From the NCBI RefSeq assembly GCF_900116195.1, contig NZ_FOZW01000007.1, forward strand, positions 186,001 through 250,000: 64,000 nucleotides of DNA. Reading direction: 5' to 3'. Made by a program: the position numbers and the translations under genes. Every line of letters starts with the position of its first letter. The first letter of the stretch is position 1. The notes beneath the pieces are model-generated. The model was not told where the DNA came from and did not search any database. It worked only from the letters and a program-made list of their open reading frames with translations. The stretch comes from Alloyangia pacifica (lineage in GTDB: Bacteria > Pseudomonadota > Alphaproteobacteria > Rhodobacterales > Rhodobacteraceae). Positions 30,991 through 39,646 of this stretch are shown here, one piece after another.

Positions 30991-32565
30991 GTGGCGAAGA
31001 TTGCCTTCATATTGCTGTGCCACAAGGATCCCGAGGCGATCATCAAGCAGGCGCAGAGCCTGACCGCGGTCGGCGATTGCATGGCCATCCATTTCGACGC
31101 CAGTGCGCCGCGGGCCGACTTCGAGCGCATCCGCGCCGCGCTTGCGGACAATCCGAACGTGACCTTCGCGCGGCGGGTGAAATGTGGCTGGGGCGCCTGG
31201 TCGCTGGTGCAGGCCACTCTGAATGCCCTCGAGGCCGCACTCGACCGCTTTCCCCGCGCGACGCATTTCTACATGGTCTCGGGCGATTGCATGGCGATCA
31301 AGCCGGCGGAATTTGCACATGAACGGCTCGATGCGCGCGAGGCCGACTACATCGAGAGCGTCGATTTCTTCTCCTCCGGCTGGATCAAGACCGGCTGGAA
31401 GGAAGAGCGGTTGATCTACCGCCACATCTTCAACGAGCGCACCCAGAAGCGGCGCTTCTACGCGATGTTCGAACTGCAGAAACGGCTCGGGTTGAAGCGC
31501 AGGATCCCCGCCGACCTCGAGGTGATGATCGGCTCGCAATGGTGGTGCCTGCGCCGTCGCACGGTTGAAGCAATCCTCGAGTTCATCGCCGGGCGGCCGG
31601 ACGTGCTGCGCTTCTTCCGTGGCACCTGGATCCCCGACGAGACCTTCTTCCAGACGCTGGTGCGCCACCTCGTGCCCGAGCCGGAGATCGAGAACCGCAC
31701 GCTGACCTTCCTGATGTTCACGGACTACGGGATGCCGGTCACCTTCTACAACGATCACTACGACCTGCTGCTGGCGCAGGACTACCTTTTCGCCCGCAAG
31801 ATCAGCCCCGGCGCGCTCGATCTCAAGCGGCGGCTCGGGGTGCTCTACTCCTCGGAGCGCGTGGCATTCCAGATCTCCGACGAGGGGCGCTCGCTCTACA
31901 AGTTCCTGACCGAGAAGGGCCGCGCCGGGCACCGCTTCGCGCCACGTTTCTGGGAGACCGAGAGCTCGCTCGGCCGCGAGCGGGAACTGCTCATCGTCGT
32001 CAGCAAGAAGTGGCACGTGGCCAAGCGGCTGATCGGGCGCATCCGTGAAGCGACCGGTCTGCCCTGCATCGACTACCTGTTCAACGAGGAGAGCTGCGAT
32101 CTGCCCGACCTCGGCGGGCTGCAGTCGACCATGGACAAGCGCCACCGCCACCGCCGCGCGCTGATGCGCATGCTCTACGACTACTTCGGCAGCGACCGGC
32201 TGGTGATCTGCCTCGATCCGGGCAACCTCGACCTGATCGAGGATTTCTGTCGCGACCGTGCCACCACGCGCCTGCTGCAGATCGACTGCCAGTTCTCGGA
32301 TGACTTCCTCGCCGGCCACGCCACCCGCGTCGGGCTGGCGGGCGAGCGCACCTCCGAGGCGGCGATGGCAAGGCTAGTGCCGACCATCCGCAACGACATC
32401 CTGCATGAGAGCGACGCGCTGCGCGATGCGCAGCTGCCGGGGCATGTTTACCTGCGCGAGCTTGACCCGCCCGAGGCGCAGGTGCAGGCGGTGGCGCAGT
32501 TCCTTTCGATCCCCGCCGCCCGCGCGCGGGAGATCACCTCCGACGATCAACTCTATTCCGATTGA
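30991..32565 (+). CDS. GT14-type (core-2 branching) glycosyltransferase with DUF5928-like C-terminus
   Basis: A 524-residue enzyme. Residues 1-260 resemble the Branch family of beta-1,6-N-acetylglucosaminyltransferases (AKIAFILLCHKDPEAIIKQA, DCMAIHFDASAPRADFERIR, THFYMVSGDCMAIKPAEF, MIGSQWWCLRRRTVEAILEF, GTWIPDETFFQTLV). The last 230 residues (LLIVVSKKWHVAKRLIGRIR, TRLLQIDCQFSDDFLAGHAT, HVYLRELDPPEAQVQAVAQF) form a separate domain, probably DUF5928, which occurs fused to such enzymes in Rhodobacterales and has a P-loop-free, sulfotransferase-like look. The GTG at 30991 is preferred; a TTG 18 nt upstream is an alternative. Sugar and acceptor are unknown. The divergent sulfotransferase is its likely partner. 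Confidence 0.82.
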   Translation: MAKIAFILLCHKDPEAIIKQAQSLTAVGDCMAIHFDASAPRADFERIRAALADNPNVTFARRVKCGWGAWSLVQATLNALEAALDRFPRATHFYMVSGDCMAIKPAEFAHERLDAREADYIESVDFFSSGWIKTGWKEERLIYRHIFNERTQKRRFYAMFELQKRLGLKRRIPADLEVMIGSQWWCLRRRTVEAILEFIAGRPDVLRFFRGTWIPDETFFQTLVRHLVPEPEIENRTLTFLMFTDYGMPVTFYNDHYDLLLAQDYLFARKISPGALDLKRRLGVLYSSERVAFQISDEGRSLYKFLTEKGRAGHRFAPRFWETESSLGRERELLIVVSKKWHVAKRLIGRIREATGLPCIDYLFNEESCDLPDLGGLQSTMDKRHRHRRALMRMLYDYFGSDRLVICLDPGNLDLIEDFCRDRATTRLLQIDCQFSDDFLAGHATRVGLAGERTSEAAMARLVPTIRNDILHESDALRDAQLPGHVYLRELDPPEAQVQAVAQFLSIPAARAREITSDDQLYSD

Positions 32566-32573
32566 GGGTTCCC

Positions 32574-32942
32574 ATGGCCTACAGCTACGACGACCAGAAC
32601 ATTTTCGCGAAGATCCTGCGGGGCGAGATCCCCAATGACACCGTGCTCGAGACCGAGCACAGCCTCGCCTTCCGCGACATCCGCCCGCAGGCGCCGACCC
32701 ATGTGCTGGTGATCCCCAGAGGTGCCTACGTCTGCTACGACGACTTCGCGCAGAACGCCTCGGATGCCGAGATCCTCGACTACACCCGCACGATCGGCAA
32801 GGTCTGCGAGATGGAGGGCGTGGCGGCGAACGGCTTCCGGCTGATCTCCAACGCCGGTGCCGAGGGCGTCCAGGAGGTGCCGCATCTGCACGTGCACATC
32901 CTCGCCGGCCGTCCGCTGGGCCGGATGCTCGAGCGCGGCTGA
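32574..32942 (+). CDS. HIT family protein (HinT-like)
   Basis: A 122-residue histidine-triad nucleotide hydrolase/transferase. The active-site HLHVH motif is at residues 104-108 (VQEVPHLHVHILAGRPLGRM), and the N-terminal FAKILRGEIPNDTVLETEHS and FRDIRPQAPTHVLVIPRGAY blocks are typical of HinT, which cleaves AMP-amines. Length and motif are normal. The ATG is 8 bp after the stop of the glycosyltransferase gene, so the two may be co-transcribed, although the role is probably housekeeping. A strong terminator with a T5 tail follows at 33010-33045. Confidence 0.95.
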   Translation: MAYSYDDQNIFAKILRGEIPNDTVLETEHSLAFRDIRPQAPTHVLVIPRGAYVCYDDFAQNASDAEILDYTRTIGKVCEMEGVAANGFRLISNAGAEGVQEVPHLHVHILAGRPLGRMLERG

Positions 32943-32991
32943 GATTTCCCGCCGCCGCGCGCGCGAGGCGGGCAGGACCGCCTCCGGCGGG

Positions 32992-33013
32992 CGTATTTGG
33001 GGAACAATGAAAG
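32992..33013 (+). repeat. Dispersed CGTATTTG motif, partial copy
   Basis: CGTATTTGGGGAACAATGAAAG is preceded by CCTCCGGCGGG (32981-32991). The same CCTCCGGCGGGCGTATTTG string occurs inverted at 33093-33111. This places two copies in opposite orientation around the HIT-gene terminator. Confidence 0.6.
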
Positions 33014-33045
33014 GGCGGCGCCGATCCCCCGGCGGCGCCCTTTTT
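33010..33045 (+). terminator. Intrinsic terminator of HIT gene
   Basis: AAAGGGCG (33010-33017) pairs with CGCCCTTT, extended by CGCCG/CGGCG after one mismatch, around a loop of about 7 nt, and the stem runs into TTTTT at 33041-33045. This is a canonical rho-independent terminator 67 nt after the HIT stop codon. Confidence 0.8.
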
Positions 33046-33079
33046 GACCTTGTGCCCGGCAAGGGCGCCGCGCCCCTGG

Positions 33080-33101
33080 CTTCTTCTCTTTGACAAATAC
33101 G
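33080..33101 (-). repeat. Dispersed CGTATTTG...AAGAGAAGAAG motif, inverted copy
   Basis: On the minus strand CGTATTTGTCAAAGAGAAGAAG, preceded by GGCGCCTCCGGCGGG. It differs from the copy at 11630-11650 by a two-base change plus one inserted base. It lies 18 nt downstream of the stop codon of the ABC ATPase gene, so it is again a 3'-end element. Confidence 0.65.
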
Positions 33102-33118
33102 CCCGCCGGAGGCGCTTC

Positions 33119-34045
33119 TCAGGCGGCGGGGCGGCTGCGGGTCAGCTCCAGGAAGACATCCTCGAGGTCGGCTTGCTCGGTGCGCACGTCGCGCAGGCTG
33201 ATGCCATGTGCGCGTACCAGTCCCAGCACGTCCTCGGCGGTGGTCTCGCGGGCCCGGTAGCTGAGCGCGATCAGCCCGCCGTCGCGTTTCTCGGCCTTGA
33301 TGCCGGGTGCCTCGGGCAGGGTGTCCGGCATGGTCTCGGGGGTGATCACCAGCGTCTTGGCGTCGATGTTGCCCAGCAGGTTCGCCGTGCTGTCGCGTGC
33401 CGCCACCTCGCCGTGGTTGATGATGGCGATCTCGTCGCACATCTCCTCGGCCTCCTCGAGGTAGTGGGTGGTGAGGATGATGGTCATGCCGCGCTCGCGG
33501 TTGAGCCGCCGAACGTTGCGCCAGAGCATCTGCCGCAGCTCGATGTCGACGCCCGCGGTGGGCTCGTCCAGCACCAGGATGTGCGGGTGGTGCACCAGCG
33601 CCTTGCCCAGCAAGAGCCGGCGGCGCATGCCGCCCGAGAGCGTTCGGGCATAGGCCTCGGCCTTGTCCTCGAGCCCCACCAGTTCGAGGATCTCCTCGGT
33701 GCGGCGGTCGCGCTTGGGCACGCCGTAGAGCCCGGCCTGCACCTCCAGCGCGCCGCGCGGGGTGAAGAAGGGATCGAGGTTCAGCTCCTGCGGCATCACC
33801 CCGATCGAGGCGCGCGACTGCCGCGGGTTGCGGTCCTGGTCCCAGCCCCAGATCGACACCTTGCCGGCGGTCTTCACCACCAGCCCGGCGAGGATGTTGA
33901 TCAGCGTCGACTTGCCCGCCCCGTTCGGGCCGAGCAGGCCGAAGATCGACCCCTGGGGCACGTTCAGGTCGATACCCTTCAGCGCCTGCTTGCCACCTGC
34001 GTAGGTCTTGCGCAGCCCTTCGATGCGGATCGCGTCGTCACTCAT
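33119..34045 (-). CDS. ABC-2 type transporter ATP-binding protein
   Basis: A 308-residue ATPase subunit. Walker A is GLLGPNGAGKSTLINILAGL (about residues 36-55), the signature is TLSGGMRRRLLLGKALVHHP (about 135-154), and Walker B is ILVLDEPTAGVDIELRQMLW; the switch His is in TTHYLEEAEEM. The C-terminal 80 residues form the extra domain of the multidrug/nodulation exporter subgroup (DrrA/NodI-like). No ABC-2 permease gene lies beside it, which is unusual since the pair is normally adjacent; the partner must be elsewhere. It diverges from a small zinc-finger gene. The substrate is unknown. Confidence 0.88.
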   Translation of the reverse strand: MSDDAIRIEGLRKTYAGGKQALKGIDLNVPQGSIFGLLGPNGAGKSTLINILAGLVVKTAGKVSIWGWDQDRNPRQSRASIGVMPQELNLDPFFTPRGALEVQAGLYGVPKRDRRTEEILELVGLEDKAEAYARTLSGGMRRRLLLGKALVHHPHILVLDEPTAGVDIELRQMLWRNVRRLNRERGMTIILTTHYLEEAEEMCDEIAIINHGEVAARDSTANLLGNIDAKTLVITPETMPDTLPEAPGIKAEKRDGGLIALSYRARETTAEDVLGLVRAHGISLRDVRTEQADLEDVFLELTRSRPAA

Positions 34046-34119
34046 GCCGAGCCTTGCTCCCGTGCCTCACTTGTCTCATAACGCAGGTAGTGCAAAGCCA
34101 GTGAAAAGGGAACCGGAGC

Positions 34120-34299
34120 ATGGCCACCGAGGCGCCCGAGACCAAATTCGTCGACAGCTACCGCATCGCCTGCGACGGCGGAGAAGGGGCACTTGGCCAT
34201 CCGCGCGTCTGGCTTTCGCTGCCGCATGAGACCGGCGTCGTGGAATGCCCCTATTGCGATGCGCGCTACGTGCACAAGGACCTCGAGGGCAAGGTCTGA
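34120..34299 (+). CDS. Small zinc-finger domain protein (NDUFS6-like)
   Basis: A 59-residue protein. The zinc site is formed by Cys18 (RIACDGG), His27 (GALGHPRVWL), and Cys43/Cys46 (VVECPYCDARYVH). This C-x8-H-x15-C-x2-C pattern is that of the small zinc-finger family COG4391, related to the NDUFS6 accessory subunit of respiratory complex I. MATEAPETKFVDSYRIACDG starts after GGAG. Alphaproteobacterial members are thought to help complex I assembly. It stands 74 bp from the divergent ABC ATPase and 29 bp before the AEC permease gene, possibly co-transcribed with it. Confidence 0.88.
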   Translation: MATEAPETKFVDSYRIACDGGEGALGHPRVWLSLPHETGVVECPYCDARYVHKDLEGKV

Positions 34300-34328
34300 G
34301 CGCCCGCCGGACCATCTGATCCCGGTTC

Positions 34329-35255
34329 ATGCTCGCCGTTTTTCTCAAGGTCCTGCCGTTCTTTGCGCTGATCGGCCTCGGCTACGGGGCCGCGCGGATC
34401 AGGTTCTTTTCCGAGCAATCCGTTGCGGCGATCACCCGCTTCGTCTTCTACTTTGCCCTCTCGGCGATGCTCTTCCGCTTTTCCGCGACGCTGTCGATCT
34501 CGGAGATCTTCGATCCGCGCGTCACCTCGGCCTATCTCTTCGGCACCGCCGCGGTCTACGCGGTGGCCACGGTGATCGGCTTCATCCGGCGGCAGGACGT
34601 GCAGACCACGGCGATCGAGGCGCAATGCGCCGCGATCGGCAATACCGGCTTTCTCGGTGTGCCCATGCTGGCGGTGCTGCTGGGGCAGGCGGCGGTGGGG
34701 CCGATCATCCTGATGCTGTCGATCGACCTCATCGTCTTCTCGACGCTGCTGGTTATCCTCGTCACCGGATCTCGCGAGGGGCGGCTGACCCCGGCCACGC
34801 TGAAACGCGTCGGGCTGGGGCTGGTGCAGAACCCGATGATCGTCTCGATCGCGGCGGGGCTCTGCGTCTCGGCCTCGGGGCTGACGCTGCCCGCGCCGGT
34901 CACCGAATTCCTGACCATCCTAGGTAATGCGGCGACGCCCGGCGCGCTTTTCGCCATCGGTGCCTCGCTGGCCTCGAAGAGCGCCGAGCGGCTGGCGGTG
35001 GCGGGCTGGCTGAGTTTCTGCAAGCTGGTGCTGCATCCGGGTTTCGTGGCGCTGGGGGCGTTCCTGCTATTCCCGGTCACCGCCTACCAGGCGGCGGTAA
35101 TGGTCTCGGCGGCGGCGCTGCCGGTGGCGGGCAACGTCTTTATCCTGGCACAGCATTACGGCATCGCGCCGCAGCGGGTCTCGGCGGCGATCCTCGTCTC
35201 GACCACGGCCAGTATCCTCACGGTCAGCGCGGTGATCGCCTGGGTGCATCCCTGA
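34329..35255 (+). CDS. AEC family (auxin efflux carrier-like) transporter
   Basis: A 308-residue inner-membrane permease with about ten predicted helices. It opens LAVFLKVLPFFALIGLGYGA and shows two related five-helix halves; the AEC hallmark NTGFLGVPMLAVLLGQAAVG is near residues 98-117 and LVQNPMIVSIAAGLCVSASG near 175-194, with GNVFILAQHYG in the last third. Bacterial AEC proteins export or import small organic acids such as malonate or malate, but the substrate here cannot be inferred. The start follows the upstream zinc-finger gene by 29 bp. Confidence 0.9.
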   Translation: MLAVFLKVLPFFALIGLGYGAARIRFFSEQSVAAITRFVFYFALSAMLFRFSATLSISEIFDPRVTSAYLFGTAAVYAVATVIGFIRRQDVQTTAIEAQCAAIGNTGFLGVPMLAVLLGQAAVGPIILMLSIDLIVFSTLLVILVTGSREGRLTPATLKRVGLGLVQNPMIVSIAAGLCVSASGLTLPAPVTEFLTILGNAATPGALFAIGASLASKSAERLAVAGWLSFCKLVLHPGFVALGAFLLFPVTAYQAAVMVSAAALPVAGNVFILAQHYGIAPQRVSAAILVSTTASILTVSAVIAWVHP

Positions 35256-35363
35256 TCCGGGCCTGAACCTTGCAGCGGCTCCGGGCGCTTTCGCTTGCGC
35301 CACGGCGATCCGGCGGGGTAGCCCTTGGGCCGAACCGGAACCGGCGCAAACAGGAGTGCCATC

Positions 35364-36194
35364 ATGGAAATCAAATCCGAGAACCGCTGCTTCGGCGGCG
35401 TGCAGGGCGTCTACAGCCACGCCTCCGAGGCCTGCGGCTGTGACATGACCTTCGGTCTGTTCCTGCCCGAGATGGCCAAGGACATGGAGGTGCCGGTGCT
35501 TTGGTACCTCTCGGGGCTCACCTGCACTCATGAGAACGCCATGACCAAGGCCGGGGCGCAGGCCTGGGCCGCGGAGGCGGGCGTGGCGCTGGTCTTTCCC
35601 GACACGAGCCCGCGGGGCGAGGGTGTGGCGGACGACGAGGCCTACGATCTGGGCAAGGGGGCGGGCTTCTACGTCAACGCCACCGAGGCGCCCTGGGCAC
35701 CGCATTTCCGCATGTGGGACTACGTGGCCGAGGAACTGCCGGCGCTGATCGGACAGGAGTTCTCGCTCGACATGGAGCGCCAGGCGATCACCGGGCACTC
35801 GATGGGCGGGCACGGCGCGCTGACACTGGCGATGGGCCTGCCGGGCCGCTTCCGATCGGTCTCGGCCTTCGCGCCGATCACCAACCCGACGCAAAGCGAC
35901 TGGGGCCGCAAGCAGCTCGGTGCCTATCTCGGCGCGGACGAGAGCAAGTGGGCGGCGCATGACGCGAGCCTGCTGATGCGCGAGAAAGGCTTCGACGGTC
36001 CGGTGCTGATCGACCAGGGCGGCAGCGACCAGTTCCTGCACCTGCTCAAGCCCGAGGCGCTGGCCGAGGCGATGGCGGCGAAGCGGCAGGCGGGCAGCTT
36101 CCGCACCCAGCCGGGCTATGACCACAGCTACTTCTTCGTTTCGACCTTCATGGAAGAGCATGTCGCCTTCCACGCAGAGGCGCTTTACGCGTGA
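35364..36194 (+). CDS. fghA: S-formylglutathione hydrolase
   Basis: A 276-residue cytosolic esterase that hydrolyses S-formylglutathione to formate and glutathione, the last step of glutathione-dependent formaldehyde oxidation. The triad is Ser146 ([11 protein letters not shown]), Asp222 (QGGSDQFL) and His254 (GYDHSYFF). [20 protein letters not shown] and DTSPRGEG are characteristic of the family. The ATG at 35364 has AGGAG 7 nt upstream. The formaldehyde dehydrogenase gene adhC is not adjacent. Its stop codon overlaps the GTG of the following yaiI-like gene (GTGA), so translation is coupled. Confidence 0.95.
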   Translation: MEIKSENRCFGGVQGVYSHASEACGCDMTFGLFLPEMAKDMEVPVLWYLSGLTCTHENAMTKAGAQAWAAEAGVALVFPDTSPRGEGVADDEAYDLGKGAGFYVNATEAPWAPHFRMWDYVAEELPALIGQEFSLDMERQAITGHSMGGHGALTLAMGLPGRFRSVSAFAPITNPTQSDWGRKQLGAYLGADESKWAAHDASLLMREKGFDGPVLIDQGGSDQFLHLLKPEALAEAMAAKRQAGSFRTQPGYDHSYFFVSTFMEEHVAFHAEALYA

Positions 36195-36640
36195 CGCTCT
36201 ACATCGACGCCGATGCCTGTCCGGTGAAGGAGGAGGCGGAGCGCGTGGCGACCCGCCACCGCCTGCGGATGGTGCTGGTGTCGAACGGCGGGTTGCGCCC
36301 TTCGCGCAATCCGCTGGTCGAGGTGGTCACCGTCGCCGCCGGTCCCGACGAGGCGGACATGTGGATCGCCGAGCGGGCGGGCAAGGGGGACGTGGTGGTG
36401 ACCAGTGACATCCCGCTGGCGGCGCGCTGCATCGAGGGCGGCGCGCGGGTGCTGCGGCCGGACGGCGAGGTCTTCACCCCCGGCAACATCGGCGCGCAGC
36501 TGGCGATGCGCGACCTGATGCAAGATATCCGCGCTTCGGATCCTTTCTACCAGAGCGGGAAAGGCCGGAGCTTTACAAAGAATGACCGCTCCCGTTTCCT
36601 AAATGTACTAGAGCGCGAGGTGCGCGCTGCAGGGGACTAG
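36191..36640 (+). CDS. YaiI/YqxD family protein (UPF0178)
   Basis: A 149-residue cytoplasmic protein. The N-terminal [20 protein letters not shown] and the central [20 protein letters not shown] with [11 protein letters not shown] are the standard UPF0178 blocks. The fold is PIN/NYN nuclease-like and the conserved DADACPV and SDIPLA Asp residues could bind metal, yet no activity has been shown. The GTG start overlaps the fghA stop by GTGA. A HAD hydrolase gene begins 3 bp after its stop, so four genes (fghA to the alpha/beta hydrolase) form a tight unit. Confidence 0.9.
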   Translation: MTLYIDADACPVKEEAERVATRHRLRMVLVSNGGLRPSRNPLVEVVTVAAGPDEADMWIAERAGKGDVVVTSDIPLAARCIEGGARVLRPDGEVFTPGNIGAQLAMRDLMQDIRASDPFYQSGKGRSFTKNDRSRFLNVLEREVRAAGD

Positions 36641-36643
36641 GAA

Positions 36644-37264
36644 ATGACAATCGAAGCTGTCGTCTTCGACATCGGGAACGTGCTCATCGAGTGGCAGCCC
36701 GAACGATATTACGATCGCCGCATAGGCGAGGAACGCAGGCGAAAGTTGTTCGCCGAGATCGACCTTCACGACATGAACGAACAGGTCGATCGCGGCGAGG
36801 ACTTCCGCAGCACCGTCTACGATATGGCCGCCCGCCACCCGGACTGGCACGACGAGATCCGGCATTGGCACGACCATTGGATCGAACTTGCGAGTCCGGA
36901 GATCCCGCACTCGGTGGCCTTGCTGCGGGCGCTGCGTGCGCGCGGCGTGCCGGTTTTTGCCCTGAGCAATTTCGGCATCGGCACCTTCGAGGTCGCCGAG
37001 GAGGCCTACCCGTTCCTCAAGGAATTCGACCGCCGTTTCATCTCGGGCTACATGGGCGTCACGAAGCCCGAGGCCGAGATCTACGAACGGCTGGAGGCCG
37101 AGAGCGGTGTGGCGCCGGAGCGGCTGCTGTTTGCGGATGACCGCGCGGAGAACATCGCCGCCGCCGCCGCGCGGGGCTGGAAGGTGCATCTCTTCGACGG
37201 GCCCGAGGGCTGGGAGCGCAGCCTGATCGACCATGGGCTGCTGCCGGAGCGCGACGCCGCATGA
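36644..37264 (+). CDS. HAD-superfamily phosphatase (HAD-IA)
   Basis: A 206-residue hydrolase. Motif I is IEAVVFDIGNVLIEWQPERY with the nucleophile Asp9; motif II is PVFALSNFG (about residues 103-111); the conserved Lys is in GYMGVTKPEAEIYERLEAES; and motif IV is RLLFADDRAENIAAAAARGW with the metal-binding Asp pair. The DIGNVL form belongs to the YihX-like sugar or nucleotide phosphatase group. Its stop overlaps the start of the next hydrolase gene (ATGA). The substrate is not known. Confidence 0.92.
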   Translation: MTIEAVVFDIGNVLIEWQPERYYDRRIGEERRRKLFAEIDLHDMNEQVDRGEDFRSTVYDMAARHPDWHDEIRHWHDHWIELASPEIPHSVALLRALRARGVPVFALSNFGIGTFEVAEEAYPFLKEFDRRFISGYMGVTKPEAEIYERLEAESGVAPERLLFADDRAENIAAAAARGWKVHLFDGPEGWERSLIDHGLLPERDAA

Positions 37265-38202
37265 GCTATGTGCTGGGCGCGGTTGCCGTGGCGCTGCCGC
37301 TGCTTGCGGCGCTTCCGGGGATTGGTGAACTCCGCCGCCGGAAGCTCGATAGTACCCGCCGGGCCGAAGCTCCCGGTCGCTTTGCCCGGCTGTCGCAGGG
37401 CGAGACGCATTACTGCCTGACCGGCCCCGAGGACGGGGAGCTGGTGGTCTGCATCCACGGGCTGACCGCCCCCTCGGTTGTGTTCAAGGCGCTGGCCCGG
37501 CATCTCGCGGCGCAGGGCAAGCGGGTGCTGATCTACGATCTCTACGGGCGGGGCTATTCCGACCGGCCGCGGGCGCTGCAGACACCGGGTTTCTTCACCC
37601 GCCAGTTGCACGAGCTGCTGTCGGCGCTGGAGCTGCGGGGGCCGGTTACGCTGCTGGGCTATTCGCTCGGCGCCACTGTTGCGGTGCAATTCGCCGCCGA
37701 GATGCCCGAGCGGGTCTCGCGGCTGGTTCTGCTGGCCCCGGCCGGGATCGAGTCCGAGCTCTCGCCGATCGTCGACTGGACCGCGCAGCACCGCGGCGTC
37801 GGCGACTGGCTGTTCCACATGGTGTTCCCCAAGGCGCACCGTCAGAACGTGATCGAAAGCTCGGACGCGCGCAGCGAGGTGCCCGAGGTCGACCGGATCC
37901 ACCTGGCGGAGCTGGAGCGGCGCGGCTATGTGCGGTCGGTCCTGTCGAGCCTGCGCGGCTGCCTGCAGGAGCCGCAGGAGGCGCAGCACCGGCGCGTTGC
38001 CGGGCTGGGCATTCCGGTGTTGGCGATCTGGGGCGGGCAGGACCGCATGGTGCGCTCCGACGGCATGGAGCAGCTGCAGTCCTGGAACCCCTCGGTCGAG
38101 TTGCGACTGATCGAGGATGCCTGGCACGGCGTTCCGCACACCCATGCCAGTGAGGTCGCGCGGATCATCTGTGGCGATGAGACCCGGCGCGAGTTCGGCT
38201 GA
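37261..38202 (+). CDS. Alpha/beta fold hydrolase
   Basis: A 313-residue hydrolase with an N-terminal hydrophobic stretch (MSYVLGAVAVALPLLAALPG), which may anchor it to the inner membrane. The fold starts at ELVVCIHGLTAPSVVFKALA (oxyanion motif HG). The nucleophile Ser lies in TLLGYSLGATVAVQFAAEMP, the acid Asp in IWGGQDRMVRSDG and the catalytic His in EDAWHGVPHTHASEVAR. The ATG overlaps the HAD stop (ATGA). The substrate class (ester, epoxide or haloalkane) cannot be decided from motifs. Confidence 0.88.
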   Translation: MSYVLGAVAVALPLLAALPGIGELRRRKLDSTRRAEAPGRFARLSQGETHYCLTGPEDGELVVCIHGLTAPSVVFKALARHLAAQGKRVLIYDLYGRGYSDRPRALQTPGFFTRQLHELLSALELRGPVTLLGYSLGATVAVQFAAEMPERVSRLVLLAPAGIESELSPIVDWTAQHRGVGDWLFHMVFPKAHRQNVIESSDARSEVPEVDRIHLAELERRGYVRSVLSSLRGCLQEPQEAQHRRVAGLGIPVLAIWGGQDRMVRSDGMEQLQSWNPSVELRLIEDAWHGVPHTHASEVARIICGDETRREFG

Positions 38203-38241
38203 ACAGGCGACCGGGCCCGGGTCTTCCGTGTCCGGTCGGTC

Positions 38242-39480
38242 TCAGGCCGGCTGCACCACCGGTGTGCGGGGCGTCTCGCGGACCGGCAAATGGACGATCG
38301 CGCTCAGAGCACCGACGCCGACGCCGATCCACCACACCAGTGTGTAGTCGCCGTAGATGTCGTACATCCGCCCGCCGAGCCAGACGCCGAGGAAACCGCC
38401 GAGCTGGTGACTGAAGAAGACGATGCCGTAGAGCGTGCCCATGTAGCGCAGCCCGTAGAGATGCGCGACGAGACCCGAGGTCAGCGGCACGGTGGCCAGC
38501 CACAGCGAGCCCATGACCACCGAGAAGACCAGAACGCTGACCGGGGTGATCGGCAGCATGATGAACAGTCCCGCGGTGATGGTGCGGCCCAGGTAGATCA
38601 GCGCCAGAAGGTATTTACGCGGCCAACGCTTGCCGGCCCAGCCCGCCAATAGCGTGCCGCCGACGTTGGCGACGCCGATCACCGCGATCGACAGCGCGCC
38701 GAGCGCCGAGGTGCTGGTCACGCCGATGTTGGCCAGCACGCTGCCGGCGGCGATGGGGCTGCAGAGTTCGGTGACGAAGGCGGGGAAATGCGCGGTGACA
38801 AAGGCCAGCTGGTAGCCGCAGGAGAAGAAGCCGAGGAAGATCAGCGAGAACGAGGGGTCGCGGAAGGCGCGGCTCAGGATCGTGCCCATGCTCTCCTCGA
38901 GTTCGGCTTTGCTGGCGGCAGGGGCGCGCATCAGGGGCAGGAAGAGCAGCACCGCGAGGATTGCCGCGGTGAATACGAGGAAGACCTGCTGCCAGGGCAT
39001 CATGCCCAGCATCCACTCGGCCACCGGCGCGCCAAAGATCTGACCGGCGCTGCCCGCGGCCGTTGCGATGGCAAGGCTCATCGAGCGGTTCTCATCCGAC
39101 GAGGCGCGGCCCACCACGGCGAGGATCACCCCGAAGCCCGTGCCGGCGACGCCGAAGCCCACGAGCACCTCGTAGAGCTGGTGCTGTACCGGGCTGACGG
39201 CAAAGCTCGAGAGCACGAGGCCCGCCGCATAGACCAGCGCGCCAAGGATGATCGCCTTGCGGTCGCCGACCTTCTCGGCGATGGCGCTGAAGATCGGCTG
39301 ACCGATTCCCCACGCAAGGTTCTGGATGGCGATGGCGAGGCTGAACTCGGCCCGCGGCCAGTTGAACTCCTCGGCGATCGGGATCTGGAACACGCCGAAG
39401 CTGGCGCGGATCGCGAAGGAGATCAGGATGATCAGGCAGCCCACCACAAGGACAGGCGTGAAGAGAGGGGTGCGGGTCAT
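38242..39480 (-). CDS. MFS transporter
   Basis: A 412-residue permease of the major facilitator superfamily with 12 predicted helices in two halves. The first helix is TPVLVVGCLIILISFAIRAS; the helix 2-3 loop shows EKVGDRKAIILGALVYAAGL, the usual G-x3-D-R-(K/R) motif. The central loop is basic/acidic (MRAPAASKAELEESMGTILS). It resembles the oxalate/formate antiporter-like branch, but substrate is not assigned. The ATG at 39480 follows a GGAG; an ATG 66 nt upstream in frame (39546) is possible. It diverges from zapE. Confidence 0.9.
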   Translation of the reverse strand: MTRTPLFTPVLVVGCLIILISFAIRASFGVFQIPIAEEFNWPRAEFSLAIAIQNLAWGIGQPIFSAIAEKVGDRKAIILGALVYAAGLVLSSFAVSPVQHQLYEVLVGFGVAGTGFGVILAVVGRASSDENRSMSLAIATAAGSAGQIFGAPVAEWMLGMMPWQQVFLVFTAAILAVLLFLPLMRAPAASKAELEESMGTILSRAFRDPSFSLIFLGFFSCGYQLAFVTAHFPAFVTELCSPIAAGSVLANIGVTSTSALGALSIAVIGVANVGGTLLAGWAGKRWPRKYLLALIYLGRTITAGLFIMLPITPVSVLVFSVVMGSLWLATVPLTSGLVAHLYGLRYMGTLYGIVFFSHQLGGFLGVWLGGRMYDIYGDYTLVWWIGVGVGALSAIVHLPVRETPRTPVVQPA

Positions 39481-39646
39481 TTGGGAGGCTCCTGCTGCGC
39501 CGCGCAGCTTTACGGAATCTGAACGCGGGGTCAATTCGCGCTTCATGATGAAAAACATCACGAAATTGAATGAATGCGGCGGCGCGGCATCCCCAAGGCT
39601 TCGGCGGGGCCTACACAATCCTCGCGCGCCGCGCTATGGCGCGTGC

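Noticed and set aside
30837-31322. Plus-strand frame overlapping the start of the GT14 gene
   Set aside because: Out of frame with the recognised glycosyltransferase and without domain motifs.
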